Positions 34,735 to 42,820 of a DNA stretch of 64,000 nucleotides are shown one piece after another (within the stretch, counting starts at the first letter, position 1; each line of letters opens with the position of its first letter). The position numbers and the translations under genes are program-made. Below the pieces are notes generated by a model. It had not been told where the DNA came from, did no database searches, and saw only the letters and a program-made list of their open reading frames with translations. This stretch comes from Leptospira sp. (lineage in GTDB: Bacteria; Spirochaetota; Leptospiria; Leptospirales; Leptospiraceae). The stretch lies in assembly GCA_027531445.1 (NCBI GenBank), contig JAPZRK010000051.1:16409-80408 (forward strand), read 5' to 3'.

Positions 34735-36495
34735 ATGAATCGAATCCTAATGCGCACAACGTTTTCCCTTTTTCTAATTATTGGTTTTATTTTCTCTTCT
34801 TATTTCTTCGACTTTTACCTTACGGAACTTGCTGCCAACGAACGTGAGTCTTTTCTATCAAACAAAGCATGGGAACTCACAAATCGCATGAGCCCCGAAG
34901 AACTCGTTGGTCAAACCATTCATATCGCAATTCCTTCGAAAACCGTGGATGCCATCGCGCTTGAGGAGATTAAAAACACAAAACCAGGTGGCATCATTCT
35001 ATTTGGAAAGAATCTAGGTAGCAAAGAAGAAATCATTAGCCTAACGGCTGATCTACAAGAGACAGCAAAATCAGAAAACCTTCCCCCATTTTTGATTTCT
35101 ACAGACCAAGAAGGTGGACGGGTGTTTCGAGTAAAGGACGGAGTGACCGCATATCCTGGTGCAATGGCGGTTGGCCAAACCGGAAACGAAGAGTGGGGAA
35201 AAACCGTTGGATTTGTTACCTCATTTGAACTAAGATCACTTGGTATCAATTTTTTATTTGCACCTGTTTTAGATATCAATAACAATCCCTTTAACCCCGT
35301 CATTAACACACGTTCGTTTGGCTCGGATATCGGACGTGTTTCAAATGTAGCAGTAGCATACGAACAAGGTGCCCGTCTAGGCGGTGCCTTACCCGTGATT
35401 AAACATTTCCCAGGCCATGGCGACACAAACGTGGATAGCCATTTAGGTCTCCCTATCATCAAAAAGTCACTCGCTGAGTTGGAAGCATTGGAACTTGTTC
35501 CTTTTAAGAAAGCAATCGAGTCAGGGGCCGAGGCTGTGATGACTGCTCATATCATGTATCCTTTGATAGATGAAAAGTATCCGGCAACTTTATCCAAGAA
35601 GATACTAACAGATATTTTGCGAAAAAAACTCAGATTCGATGGAATTATCATTACCGATGCTATGGAAATGCATGCGATCTCCAAAAATTTCGAAAAAGAT
35701 CGTCCCGGCGTTCTTACAATACTTGCTGGAGCAAATATTGTTTTACTCACTAGTTGGGGTGAGACTGCGCGTAAGTTCAAAGCACAGATATTAGATGCGT
35801 ATGAAAAAGGAGACTTTGTTTACAAGGATTTAGAAGGTCACGAAAGGAATACATTAAAGGAAGCCGTTTACAAACAAATTCGTAAAAAATTAGAGATGGG
35901 ATTATTTAATGCAAACTCCATCGAGCCACAAGTCCTCGCTGAAAATTCCAATCTAACTGATTATATAAACAAAAGAGAAGCGGATCGCAAACAACAATTC
36001 AAAGAGTATGAAAAGTCGGGATTCCATTTAAGGGAGATTACACGAGATTCGATTCGGTCTTTCCCTGCCAACCTACAGATTCAAAAAAATCAATCCACAT
36101 CTGCTTTACAATTTGTCAAAAACCCAAACTTAAAAAAGACATTGGTCGGCATTCCGATTGGCAACCAAAAAGAACTATCAAAACTTGCTTCAAAAAAAGA
36201 AATCACCTACTTCTTGTTTGATTCAACCTCGGAAAAAGAAATTCTTGCGATAACAAATTTAGCAAAAAAATACCCAACAAAACAATTTATAATTTTCCAT
36301 GGTGGAACACCGTTTGTGAAATTGCCCGTACTCAAAAATGTGAATTATATCCTTTCTTTTTCACTAACAACACATTCATGGGAAGCGATGGGAGAAAGCT
36401 ACACCAATGGAAATGAGATTCCAAAGGTGGACTTGATTTTGGTTCCAAAAGACGGGAAAACTCCAACGATTGGAGCCTTCCCACAAGGAATTTAA
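34735..36495 (+). CDS. GH3 beta-N-acetylhexosaminidase-like enzyme (NagZ-type)
   Basis: A 586-aa exported or membrane-anchored protein with N-terminal hydrophobic segment SLFLIIGFIFSSYFFDFYL. The GH3 barrel spans about residues 45-400: PGGIILFGKN, LISTDQEGGRVFRVKDGVT, YPGAMAVGQTG, VLDINNNPFNPVINTRSFGS. It continues with KHFPGHGDTNVDSHLGLP, the NagZ His-Asp loop, and the nucleophile Asp in IIITDAMEMHAISKN. About 190 further residues (TLVGIPIGNQKELSKLASKK) look like a degenerate second alpha/beta domain. The expected role is removal of beta-linked GlcNAc in peptidoglycan recycling. Confidence 0.9.
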   Translation: MNRILMRTTFSLFLIIGFIFSSYFFDFYLTELAANERESFLSNKAWELTNRMSPEELVGQTIHIAIPSKTVDAIALEEIKNTKPGGIILFGKNLGSKEEIISLTADLQETAKSENLPPFLISTDQEGGRVFRVKDGVTAYPGAMAVGQTGNEEWGKTVGFVTSFELRSLGINFLFAPVLDINNNPFNPVINTRSFGSDIGRVSNVAVAYEQGARLGGALPVIKHFPGHGDTNVDSHLGLPIIKKSLAELEALELVPFKKAIESGAEAVMTAHIMYPLIDEKYPATLSKKILTDILRKKLRFDGIIITDAMEMHAISKNFEKDRPGVLTILAGANIVLLTSWGETARKFKAQILDAYEKGDFVYKDLEGHERNTLKEAVYKQIRKKLEMGLFNANSIEPQVLAENSNLTDYINKREADRKQQFKEYEKSGFHLREITRDSIRSFPANLQIQKNQSTSALQFVKNPNLKKTLVGIPIGNQKELSKLASKKEITYFLFDSTSEKEILAITNLAKKYPTKQFIIFHGGTPFVKLPVLKNVNYILSFSLTTHSWEAMGESYTNGNEIPKVDLILVPKDGKTPTIGAFPQGI

Positions 36496-36497
36496 GT

Positions 36498-37646
36498 TTA
36501 ACCTAAGATTTCTCTCAAACCGCCACGTTTTTTAATTTCTTCATAGATTGTTTTGCGTAGACTATCATCGGCGTCCACAAACCGGATCATATAAAGGTCT
36601 GACTTCTGTTTGACGGGAAACATTTTGCCTCTCACGTCTATGGATGGTCCATCTGGAAATGTAAAGTGAACTTCCCATAAATCTTGTAACTTCCATATTT
36701 CATTTGAGACAGAAGGGGGAAATTCAAACGTCAATCCCCTATCAGAAATTCGTTCCGATAAAGCCGTAAAACTTCGTGCCGTCTCTTGCATTTTAAATCT
36801 GTCTTCTTTGCCTTTCGCTTGGTCCTTTGAAATTCGTCTGAGAAGCTCGTATTGGCGGTCTAAATTTTCTTCCGAAAGTAGAAGTTTGCCGCGATCAAGT
36901 TCGAGACTGTCTTCTTCGGTCTCATCTTTTTTGGGCCAAGGATTGATAAGTAAAGAATACTTAACAGGAAGCATGAGGTGAGCCTCACCTTTCCTTTCGA
37001 TTTCGCCCTTGAGATGGAAAATGATTCCTTTCTCTGATGTTTTTGTAACGATTCCCGGTAGAAGGTAACCGCCGCTACTTGGACGAAAGAGATAGAGCTT
37101 TGCTTCCTTTCCCGGAACCAAGAAATCTTTAGACAAAACCTTTGCAGACAGTAATAAATCATCATTGGTCTTTTGCATGACATAGGTTAGCTCTTCTCTT
37201 CCTTCTGCTTCTAATGCACAGACTTCTCCGACGAGGACATCTTCAAGACTTTGAATCTCTTTTTTGTATTCTTGGGAGGATCGAAATAATTTATCAAACA
37301 AATCGACTTCTTTCTCCGTAGGATTGGATGGCTGATTTAAAAAATATCTATAGAGCGAGTTTTTAAACTTTCCACGATTTTCTGGTTGGAGCAAAAAATC
37401 TGCGGTTTCGGAATCCAAACTCTCGTAAAATCCTTTTAATATATTGATTTCGGCTTGGTTGCACTTTCTTGCGTGTGCGAATTTTAAGTATTCATTCCAA
37501 AAGCTAAAAACGTTCTTTTGCTTTTGTTGTAAATGGTTCATGATCTTGGCATAAATGATAATGCCAAGGAGGATGAGAAACATATAGAAGAAATAAATGT
37601 TATGGAATGAGGGCCATACGTAAGGGAGATCTTGTGCGAAATTCAT
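36498..37646 (-). CDS. Membrane-anchored PilZ-like protein (flagellar brake type)
   Basis: A 382-aa protein: one N-terminal membrane helix (IYFFYMFLILLGIIIYAKI), a helical region of about 110 residues, and two beta-rich parts, SAKVLSKDFLVPGKEAKLYL with GGYLLPGIVTK, and LTFEFPPSVSNEIWKLQDLW with VRGKMFPVKQKSDLYMIRFV. The second matches a PilZ barrel in outline. The R-x-x-x-R c-di-GMP-binding motif is not obvious (nearest SFTALSERISDRG), so ligand binding is doubtful. Similar proteins occur widely in Leptospira. Convergent with the GH3 gene, 2 bp apart; divergent from murA by 46 bp. Confidence 0.55.
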   Translation of the reverse strand: MNFAQDLPYVWPSFHNIYFFYMFLILLGIIIYAKIMNHLQQKQKNVFSFWNEYLKFAHARKCNQAEINILKGFYESLDSETADFLLQPENRGKFKNSLYRYFLNQPSNPTEKEVDLFDKLFRSSQEYKKEIQSLEDVLVGEVCALEAEGREELTYVMQKTNDDLLLSAKVLSKDFLVPGKEAKLYLFRPSSGGYLLPGIVTKTSEKGIIFHLKGEIERKGEAHLMLPVKYSLLINPWPKKDETEEDSLELDRGKLLLSEENLDRQYELLRRISKDQAKGKEDRFKMQETARSFTALSERISDRGLTFEFPPSVSNEIWKLQDLWEVHFTFPDGPSIDVRGKMFPVKQKSDLYMIRFVDADDSLRKTIYEEIKKRGGLREILG

Positions 37647-37692
37647 AAATTACTTTTCCTCTGGTAAGCTCAATTGATCCTGGGAGGTAATC

Positions 37693-38997
37693 GTGAGTTC
37701 CTCCTATTTTAAAATTATCGGCAAAAATCCTCTGCACGGCAGTGTTGTTCCGCAAGGAAACAAAAATGAGGCATTGCCTCTACTCGGCGCCCTTCTCCTT
37801 TGGGAAGAAGACGTCATATTAGAAAATCTTCCGCAAATTGCCGACGTTCTCAAACTTATGGAAGTTCTCAAACAAATCGGTGTTGAGATAACTCCACTAG
37901 ATACTCAAGGCACATATAGATTCCATAAAAAAAATGCGGTGAAATCCGATCTTCCCTATGAGCTTTGTTCCCAACTTCGCGGTGCCGTTACCCTTGCAGG
38001 ACCGATTCTCGCACGAACAGGCAGGGTATTTCTGCCCAAACCTGGTGGAGATAAAATTGGTCGCAGGCGGATGGACACACATCTATTAGCCTTGGAGGCA
38101 TTAGGTGCAAGGATCGAAGTTTTTCCTGACGGCTATGAAATCACCGCCGATCGACTCATTGGTAAGGACATTTTGCTCGACGAAGCATCTGTCACAGCTA
38201 CGGAAAATGCGGTTATGGCGGCTGTATTTGCGGAAGGCATAACTACAATTCGACATGCCGCTTGTGAACCACATGTGCAAGGTCTGTGTCGTTTTCTAAA
38301 TTTAGCTGGTGCAAAAATTTCAGGTATCGGCACGAACGTATTGCAGATCCAAGGTGTGACGAGTCTCTCTTCACCCGATGGTTGTTTGAAATACCGTATT
38401 GGCTCCGACTACCTTGAAATTGGCTCTTTTATCAGTCTGGCGGCGGTTACAGGTGGAGAAATTCTCATTAGAGACGTCAATTTGGAAGATATCCGGATGA
38501 TTCGGATGGTCTATTCCCGTCTTGGAATCGAAGTCCGCCCAGTAGAAGGTGGAATCCTGGTTCCTTCGGATCAAAAGATGGAAATTATACCGGACTATCA
38601 TGGTGCAACTCCCAAAATTGATGATGCCCCATGGCCCGGATTTCCCGCCGATATGACATCCGTTGCGCTTGTGACTGCTACACAGTGCCGTGGAACCGTG
38701 CTCATCCACGAAAAACTTTTTGAATCTCGACTCTTTTTTGTAGATAACATCATTGCCATGGGTGCTCAAATCATCCTTTGTGACCCGCATAGAGCTGTCG
38801 TGATTGGTCCATCCAGGCTCTATGGCCAACGTGTGGCAAGTCCGGACATCCGAGCAGGTATGGCGATGATCATTGCCGCACTTTGTGCAGAAGGTACAAG
38901 CGAAATCCACAACATTGTCCAAATCGATCGAGGTTTTGAGTCCATTGACACCCGCCTCAGATCATTGGGCGCCCAAATCGAAAGAATCGCAGAATAA
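37693..38997 (+). CDS. murA: MurA, UDP-GlcNAc enolpyruvyl transferase with Cys-to-Asp active site
   Basis: A 434-aa enzyme catalysing the first committed step of peptidoglycan synthesis. It starts with GTG at 37693, GGAGG just upstream. Substrate-site residues are conserved: [11 protein letters not shown] (Lys-Asn), the Arg in [20 protein letters not shown], the Asp in [12 protein letters not shown], and DIRAGMAMI. The loop that in E. coli is GGCAIG (Cys115) reads GGDKIG, so the nucleophile/fosfomycin target is Asp. Asp is the known state in Mycobacterium and Borrelia burgdorferi MurA, which are intrinsically fosfomycin-resistant. The 3' hairpin at 39043 probably terminates it. Confidence 0.94.
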   Translation: MSSSYFKIIGKNPLHGSVVPQGNKNEALPLLGALLLWEEDVILENLPQIADVLKLMEVLKQIGVEITPLDTQGTYRFHKKNAVKSDLPYELCSQLRGAVTLAGPILARTGRVFLPKPGGDKIGRRRMDTHLLALEALGARIEVFPDGYEITADRLIGKDILLDEASVTATENAVMAAVFAEGITTIRHAACEPHVQGLCRFLNLAGAKISGIGTNVLQIQGVTSLSSPDGCLKYRIGSDYLEIGSFISLAAVTGGEILIRDVNLEDIRMIRMVYSRLGIEVRPVEGGILVPSDQKMEIIPDYHGATPKIDDAPWPGFPADMTSVALVTATQCRGTVLIHEKLFESRLFFVDNIIAMGAQIILCDPHRAVVIGPSRLYGQRVASPDIRAGMAMIIAALCAEGTSEIHNIVQIDRGFESIDTRLRSLGAQIERIAE

Positions 38998-39042
38998 AAA
39001 AAAAGCTCGCCGAACTTTCGATTCCCCTTACCAAAAAAATCT

Positions 39043-39088
39043 ACCTTCGGAAAAATACCTAACAAAAGTTATTCCTTTTTCCGAAGGT
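39043..39088 (+). terminator. Long hairpin downstream of murA, probable terminator
   Basis: ACCTTCGGAAAAA (39043-39055) is a perfect inverted repeat of TTTTTCCGAAGGT (39076-39088). The 20-nt loop contains TAAC/GTTA, able to form an inner stem. A T6 run follows at 39091-39096. Together this is a good intrinsic terminator. Confidence 0.7.
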
Positions 39089-39187
39089 CATTTTTTCCAA
39101 ACTTAAGTCGATATTATCATAGGAATCTATTTTGCACGGATTTAACACAATTCTCTCGTTATCGCAACGTATTTTAGGAGTTAGCAT

Positions 39188-39856
39188 ATGAAACGTAAGG
39201 ATCTTTTTAAAGATGGAGTCCGCTCTGTTTTCAAATTCGCTTTCGAGAAGACCGACGATGTGACATCCAAACTCAAGGAAGCATGGCTGGAGGAGAAAAA
39301 TCCACCTTCGGAAAAATTTCTAACGCCTGTTACAAAAATTTCCGAACCCAAAAAAAAGCAAAAAAAGAAATCAAAACTCTTTCGTACTCTTTCGTTGCCT
39401 CCTGGTGCCACCGATCATTTTTTTGAGTTATGTACTGGATGCAAAGAGTGTGTTTTTTCCTGTCCATACTCCGTATTATTCCCTGTTATATCAGAGACCT
39501 CTGGAAAAAATTTTCCTTTTTTTGATCCAAATGCAAAAGCGTGTCATTTATGTACAGATTGGCCATGTATCAATGCTTGTCCTGAAGGTGCTTTGTTACC
39601 TTATGAAGAAGACGAGACTCCAAAATTTGGAAAAGCAAAAGGCATCGGTGAACATTGCATTAACGGAAAGACAAAAGAAAAAACGTGTGACGCTTGTGCT
39701 GCCGTTTGCACAATTGAAAAAACAGTGAATTTCCGAGCAAATTTGCCTGTTTTTTCAAGTTCTACATGCACTGGATGCGGGATGTGCGTCGAAGTATGCC
39801 CCACATATCCAAAGGCGATTCAAATTAATACCCTTGGGAACATTCAAATCCCATGA
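39188..39856 (+). CDS. 4Fe-4S polyferredoxin (NapG/MauM-like)
   Basis: A 222-aa protein with a positively charged N-terminal third (KKKQKKKSKLFRTLSLPPGA) and four cysteine clusters: CTGCKECVFSCPYSVL, CHLCTDWPCINACPEGA, CDACAAVC with nearby Cys, and CTGCGMCVEVCPTYPKAIQI. These match electron-transfer subunits of the NapG/MauM kind, holding about four 4Fe-4S centres. No signal peptide or Tat motif is visible, so it is cytoplasmic. No partner oxidoreductase lies beside it; murA is upstream and a zinc-ribbon gene downstream, each with its own signals. The partner is unknown. Confidence 0.85.
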   Translation: MKRKDLFKDGVRSVFKFAFEKTDDVTSKLKEAWLEEKNPPSEKFLTPVTKISEPKKKQKKKSKLFRTLSLPPGATDHFFELCTGCKECVFSCPYSVLFPVISETSGKNFPFFDPNAKACHLCTDWPCINACPEGALLPYEEDETPKFGKAKGIGEHCINGKTKEKTCDACAAVCTIEKTVNFRANLPVFSSSTCTGCGMCVEVCPTYPKAIQINTLGNIQIP

Positions 39857-39979
39857 TATTCCACCTACAAACGCCTATTTGATGTTTTTTGCTCAATTTT
39901 AAATTATCAGATGTAGACATCGCCTAAATGTTTTTTTTAACACCTAGCGTCAAAAAACTGTTAATTGAGAAAAAAAATG

Positions 39980-40009
39980 TTGAAATTTTTTCAAGCTAAC
40001 CGTTACACT
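39980..40009 (+). promoter_or_regulatory. Putative promoter of the small zinc-ribbon gene
   Basis: TTGAAA at 39980-39985 and TACACT at 40004-40009, separated by 18 nt, in a very AT-rich stretch 68 bp before the ATG. The palindrome at 40017 begins about at the expected start of transcription. Confidence 0.45.
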
Positions 40010-40016
40010 ATGTAAA

Positions 40017-40034
40017 GAAACTAAATTTAGTTTC
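40017..40034. promoter_or_regulatory. Perfect 18-bp palindrome, candidate operator
   Basis: GAAACTAAATTTAGTTTC is perfectly self-complementary over 18 bp. It begins 8 nt after the -10 box and ends 43 nt before the ATG at 40077. That is the position of a repressor site, or of a 5' UTR hairpin if transcribed. The A/T core makes a stable RNA stem unlikely, favouring a dimeric DNA-binding protein. Confidence 0.5.
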
Positions 40035-40076
40035 GTCAAAAAATATAAATTAGATTTTTAAAAGGAAAAGAAAGCT

Positions 40077-40391
40077 ATGGAACCACTAAAAGTAGGCCCA
40101 GGACAAATTGATAAAATTGCGGATGATCTCAAAAAAGATCCAGAGAAGTCGATCGGAAATTACCTTTTCAAAGGTTTCCGTATTCAGATTTCTAAATACA
40201 AAGCGTCTGGTGCAGAAAGAGTTCAACAACTTTACAAAAGAAGAAGAGCTAACGGTCTTTGCATCGTTTGCGGAACAAAGGTTACTCGTAAGAACCCACT
40301 AACAGGAAAACTTTACAGACTTTGTGACGAGCATCGTGCACAAATCGATCAAAAGAACAAAGAAAAAGCAAAAGCTAAAAAAGGAAAATAA
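40077..40391 (+). CDS. Small basic zinc-ribbon protein of unknown function
   Basis: A 104-aa protein. The N-terminal half is an amphipathic helical segment (PGQIDKIADDLKKDPEKSIG) with RIQISKYKASGAERVQQLYK. The C-terminal half contains a putative zinc ribbon, CIVCGTKVTRKN followed by RLCDEH (C-x-x-C...C-x-x-H), and ends in Lys-rich KEKAKAKKGK. Strong basic charge suggests nucleic-acid or ribosome binding. AAAGGAAAAG gives a good Shine-Dalgarno, and the gene stands alone between its own promoter and terminator, which fits a well-expressed single gene. I know no named family. Confidence 0.75.
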   Translation: MEPLKVGPGQIDKIADDLKKDPEKSIGNYLFKGFRIQISKYKASGAERVQQLYKRRRANGLCIVCGTKVTRKNPLTGKLYRLCDEHRAQIDQKNKEKAKAKKGK

Positions 40392-40417
40392 ACCTACTTT
40401 TGTAGATCTTTGTCTGA

Positions 40418-40442
40418 GGGGATTGCAAAATCCCCTTTTTTT
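40418..40442 (+). terminator. Rho-independent terminator of the zinc-ribbon gene
   Basis: GGGGAT (40418-40423), loop TGCAAA, ATCCCC (40430-40435), then seven T (40436-40442). It is the cleanest intrinsic terminator in the window. Confidence 0.9.
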
Positions 40443-40502
40443 ATCTTCTTTTGCCCTCTCTTTTGGTTTACAATTCACCATTTTTCGGGTGATCATTGAC
40501 CT

Positions 40503-41345
40503 ATGAAGACTCTACCCATCTTACTTGTTTCGACCCTTGCCCTCACGCTTACTTGCTCACAGATGATTTGGAGGGAAGCATACCTTCAAAAAGAAGTCTC
40601 TACAAGTTCAGACCGCGCGGCTGTTACAGTGCAGGTGCGTTACCAAGAAAAAGATTCATGGAACCCCTTGAACGGAACCACTGACAAAAAGAACTACACC
40701 TCGAAGATTGAGCTCCTCGAATTGGACGGCAAGACAGTAAAGATCAAAAAGACATGGGAGATTCCATCCTGGACTCTTGCTGAATCCGTTTTTTTCCACC
40801 CGGAAAGCCACTCACTCATCCTCCTACATGGGAAAAATGATGAATACGGATCCTTCCATCAAAAACTTTCTGTATACCCAGAAGCGGGAAATTCCTTTTC
40901 TTACCCTGCTACGCCAGAAAATCTCGTGATTTTTCAGATAAGTCCATCTCCCAATGGCAAGCAGATTGCAATGATCACTGCCATTTCCGATGAAAATTGG
41001 GAATTTTCGGAGTTTGAACTTCGGATCCTGGATCCAGCGACGACGCTTGCCAAAAGTTATCCACTTAGCTTTTGGACAGCACTTCCCCTTTATGGAATGA
41101 GATGGTCATCTGATAGCAGTGTGTTATTTGTGAGAACTCCAGACCGAATTCTAACGGTAGCGGATGGCAATCTGGGTCAATCCAAGTATTTCCCAGATTG
41201 TTTTTCGCCAAGCACGAGTTACGGGAAAAATGCATTCACAGATAGCTTTATCGAAAGCGAATCGCCGCTCAGCATCCGACTTGGCTCAAAAAAAGCGGAT
41301 CCAAAAATGATCGGCTCCATTGATCAGATTCGACCCTGCCCATAA
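40503..41345 (+). CDS. Lipoprotein with TolB/WD40-like propeller features
   Basis: A 280-aa protein. The signal MKTLPILLVSTLALTLTCSQ ends in lipobox LTLTC (Cys18). The mature part contains propeller-like strands: FHPESHSLILLHGKNDEYGS, FQISPSPNGKQIAMITAISD and MRWSSDSSVLFVRTPDRI, with the S-P-x-G-x-x-I and W-S-x-D-S patterns of TolB-type blades. Too short for a full six-bladed propeller, so the fold is tentative. Function unknown. It is followed by a hairpin at 41379. Confidence 0.68.
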   Translation: MKTLPILLVSTLALTLTCSQMIWREAYLQKEVSTSSDRAAVTVQVRYQEKDSWNPLNGTTDKKNYTSKIELLELDGKTVKIKKTWEIPSWTLAESVFFHPESHSLILLHGKNDEYGSFHQKLSVYPEAGNSFSYPATPENLVIFQISPSPNGKQIAMITAISDENWEFSEFELRILDPATTLAKSYPLSFWTALPLYGMRWSSDSSVLFVRTPDRILTVADGNLGQSKYFPDCFSPSTSYGKNAFTDSFIESESPLSIRLGSKKADPKMIGSIDQIRPCP

Positions 41346-41378
41346 ACAAAAAATGTAACATCACTTCGATAAAACCGA

Positions 41379-41400
41379 AACCCCTCTTTAGCGAGGGGTT
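41379..41400 (+). terminator. Hairpin after the propeller-like lipoprotein gene
   Basis: AACCCCTC (41379-41386), loop TTTAGC, GAGGGGTT (41393-41400). Perfect 8-bp G+C-rich stem, but the following sequence has no long T run, so it could terminate weakly or stabilise the message end. Confidence 0.55.
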
Positions 41401-41455
41401 CAAATCGCTTGATTTTATTATGTCTCATTAAATGATTAACCATTAGCCCCTAGCC

Positions 41456-42820
41456 ATGATCGAAAAAAAATTTACCGAACACATTGATGCCATTTCGAAG
41501 TACCTAAATGTCGTCGAAAAAATAGAACCTATCCGCAAAAGCGGGGTGGTTGTTTCGGTAGTGGGCAATGTCATCTATTCCCAAGGTCCCCCCGACTCCA
41601 AGGTTGGCGAAATATTGGAGGTGGAACGAGGGAGTGATAAGGGTTACCTAGCATGTGTTTTGGTCGGATTCAAGGATCACTTATACACCTTGATGCCGCT
41701 AGGTGACACACAAGAAATTTTCCCACATAGTTTTGTTTTTTCCTCAGGCCGTAAGATCACTCTCAATGCAGGTGATGAATTATTGGGGAGAGTCTTAAAT
41801 GGCCTCGGCAAACCCATCGATAACAAAGGATTGTTGATCACAAAAGAAGAACGAGGTGCTGAACCTAAATTTTTAAATCCTTTAGATCGCCCTCCAATTA
41901 CAGAAATTTTGGAAACAGGTGTCCGAGCTATCGATGGAATGTTGACTGTAGGTCGAGGCCAACGAATTGGAATCTTTTCTGGATCAGGAGTTGGAAAATC
42001 AAGTTTACTAGGAATGATCGCTCGTTATACGAGTGCCGACGTGAATGTGGTTGCGCTCATAGGAGAGAGAGGTCGCGAAGTAAATGAATTTTTACATGTG
42101 GAACTCGGCAAAGAAGCTCTCGCAAAATCAGTAGTTTTTGTTTCTACATCAGACTCTTCAAAAATGGAACAAGTAAGTTGTGCTCAACTTGCCTGTTCTG
42201 CCGCTGAGTATTTTCGAGATAAGGGCAAGTCCGTCAATTTATATATGGACTCACTCACTCGATATGCAGAAGCACTACGAGAACTCTCTATAGGTGAACC
42301 GGTTGTAACGAAGGGATATGCTTCTAGTGTGTTTACTAAAATGGCAAAACTAGTGGAACGAGCGGGAACTTCACATAACGGAGGTTCGATAACTGGATTT
42401 TATACCGTTTTGACAGATGCTGAAGATGATATGGATGATATTGTTGCTGATAAGGTAAGAGGGTTTATCGACGGTCATATCGTCCTTACACGAAAACTTG
42501 CCGAAAGAAGTCATTACCCAGCCATTGATGTTCCTGGTTCCTTGTCGAGGTTGATGCAAAAAATAGTCAATGAAGACCATTATATGCATGCATCGTTGAT
42601 TCGCGAATTGATATCTAAATACAAAAGTTCAGAAGATATAATCCTACTCAATGCGTATGCGAGAGGTGCAGATCCCAAAATAGACATGGCAATTGATAAA
42701 AAAGAGGCAATTGATGACTATCTCATACAACGAATCGAGCAAAAATCGACATACAAAGAATCAATCTCAAAACTAGCTCAAATCATCAGCACAAAAACGA
42801 GAGCAGAAGAGGACTTCTAA
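41456..42820 (+). CDS. fliI: FliI, ATPase of the flagellar type III export apparatus
   Basis: A 454-aa F1-beta-like ATPase. Walker A reads GIFSGSGVGKSSLLGMIARY and Walker B VNLYMDSLTRYAEALRELS. The FliI/SctN hallmark region EPVVTKGYASSVFTKMAKLV and GSITGFYTVLTDAEDDMDD, and the end KSTYKESISKLAQIISTKTR, are family-typical. It energises chaperone release and export of periplasmic flagellar parts. Its usual partner fliJ follows on the same strand only after a 3-kb kinase gene encoded on the opposite strand. The stop overlaps the kinase stop by 4 bp. Confidence 0.95.
   Translation: MIEKKFTEHIDAISKYLNVVEKIEPIRKSGVVVSVVGNVIYSQGPPDSKVGEILEVERGSDKGYLACVLVGFKDHLYTLMPLGDTQEIFPHSFVFSSGRKITLNAGDELLGRVLNGLGKPIDNKGLLITKEERGAEPKFLNPLDRPPITEILETGVRAIDGMLTVGRGQRIGIFSGSGVGKSSLLGMIARYTSADVNVVALIGERGREVNEFLHVELGKEALAKSVVFVSTSDSSKMEQVSCAQLACSAAEYFRDKGKSVNLYMDSLTRYAEALRELSIGEPVVTKGYASSVFTKMAKLVERAGTSHNGGSITGFYTVLTDAEDDMDDIVADKVRGFIDGHIVLTRKLAERSHYPAIDVPGSLSRLMQKIVNEDHYMHASLIRELISKYKSSEDIILLNAYARGADPKIDMAIDKKEAIDDYLIQRIEQKSTYKESISKLAQIISTKTRAEEDF

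Noticed and set aside
34920..35462. 180-codon minus-strand open frame
   Set aside because: Antisense to the GH3 barrel core, where catalytic motifs are clear in the plus frame.
38371..38922. 183-codon minus-strand open frame
   Set aside because: Antisense shadow of murA with unusual composition (many His, Cys, Asn) and no Shine-Dalgarno.
39188..39856. Ferredoxin as part of a nitrate or hydrogenase operon
   Set aside because: No catalytic or membrane subunit is adjacent; neighbours are murA and an independent zinc-ribbon gene.
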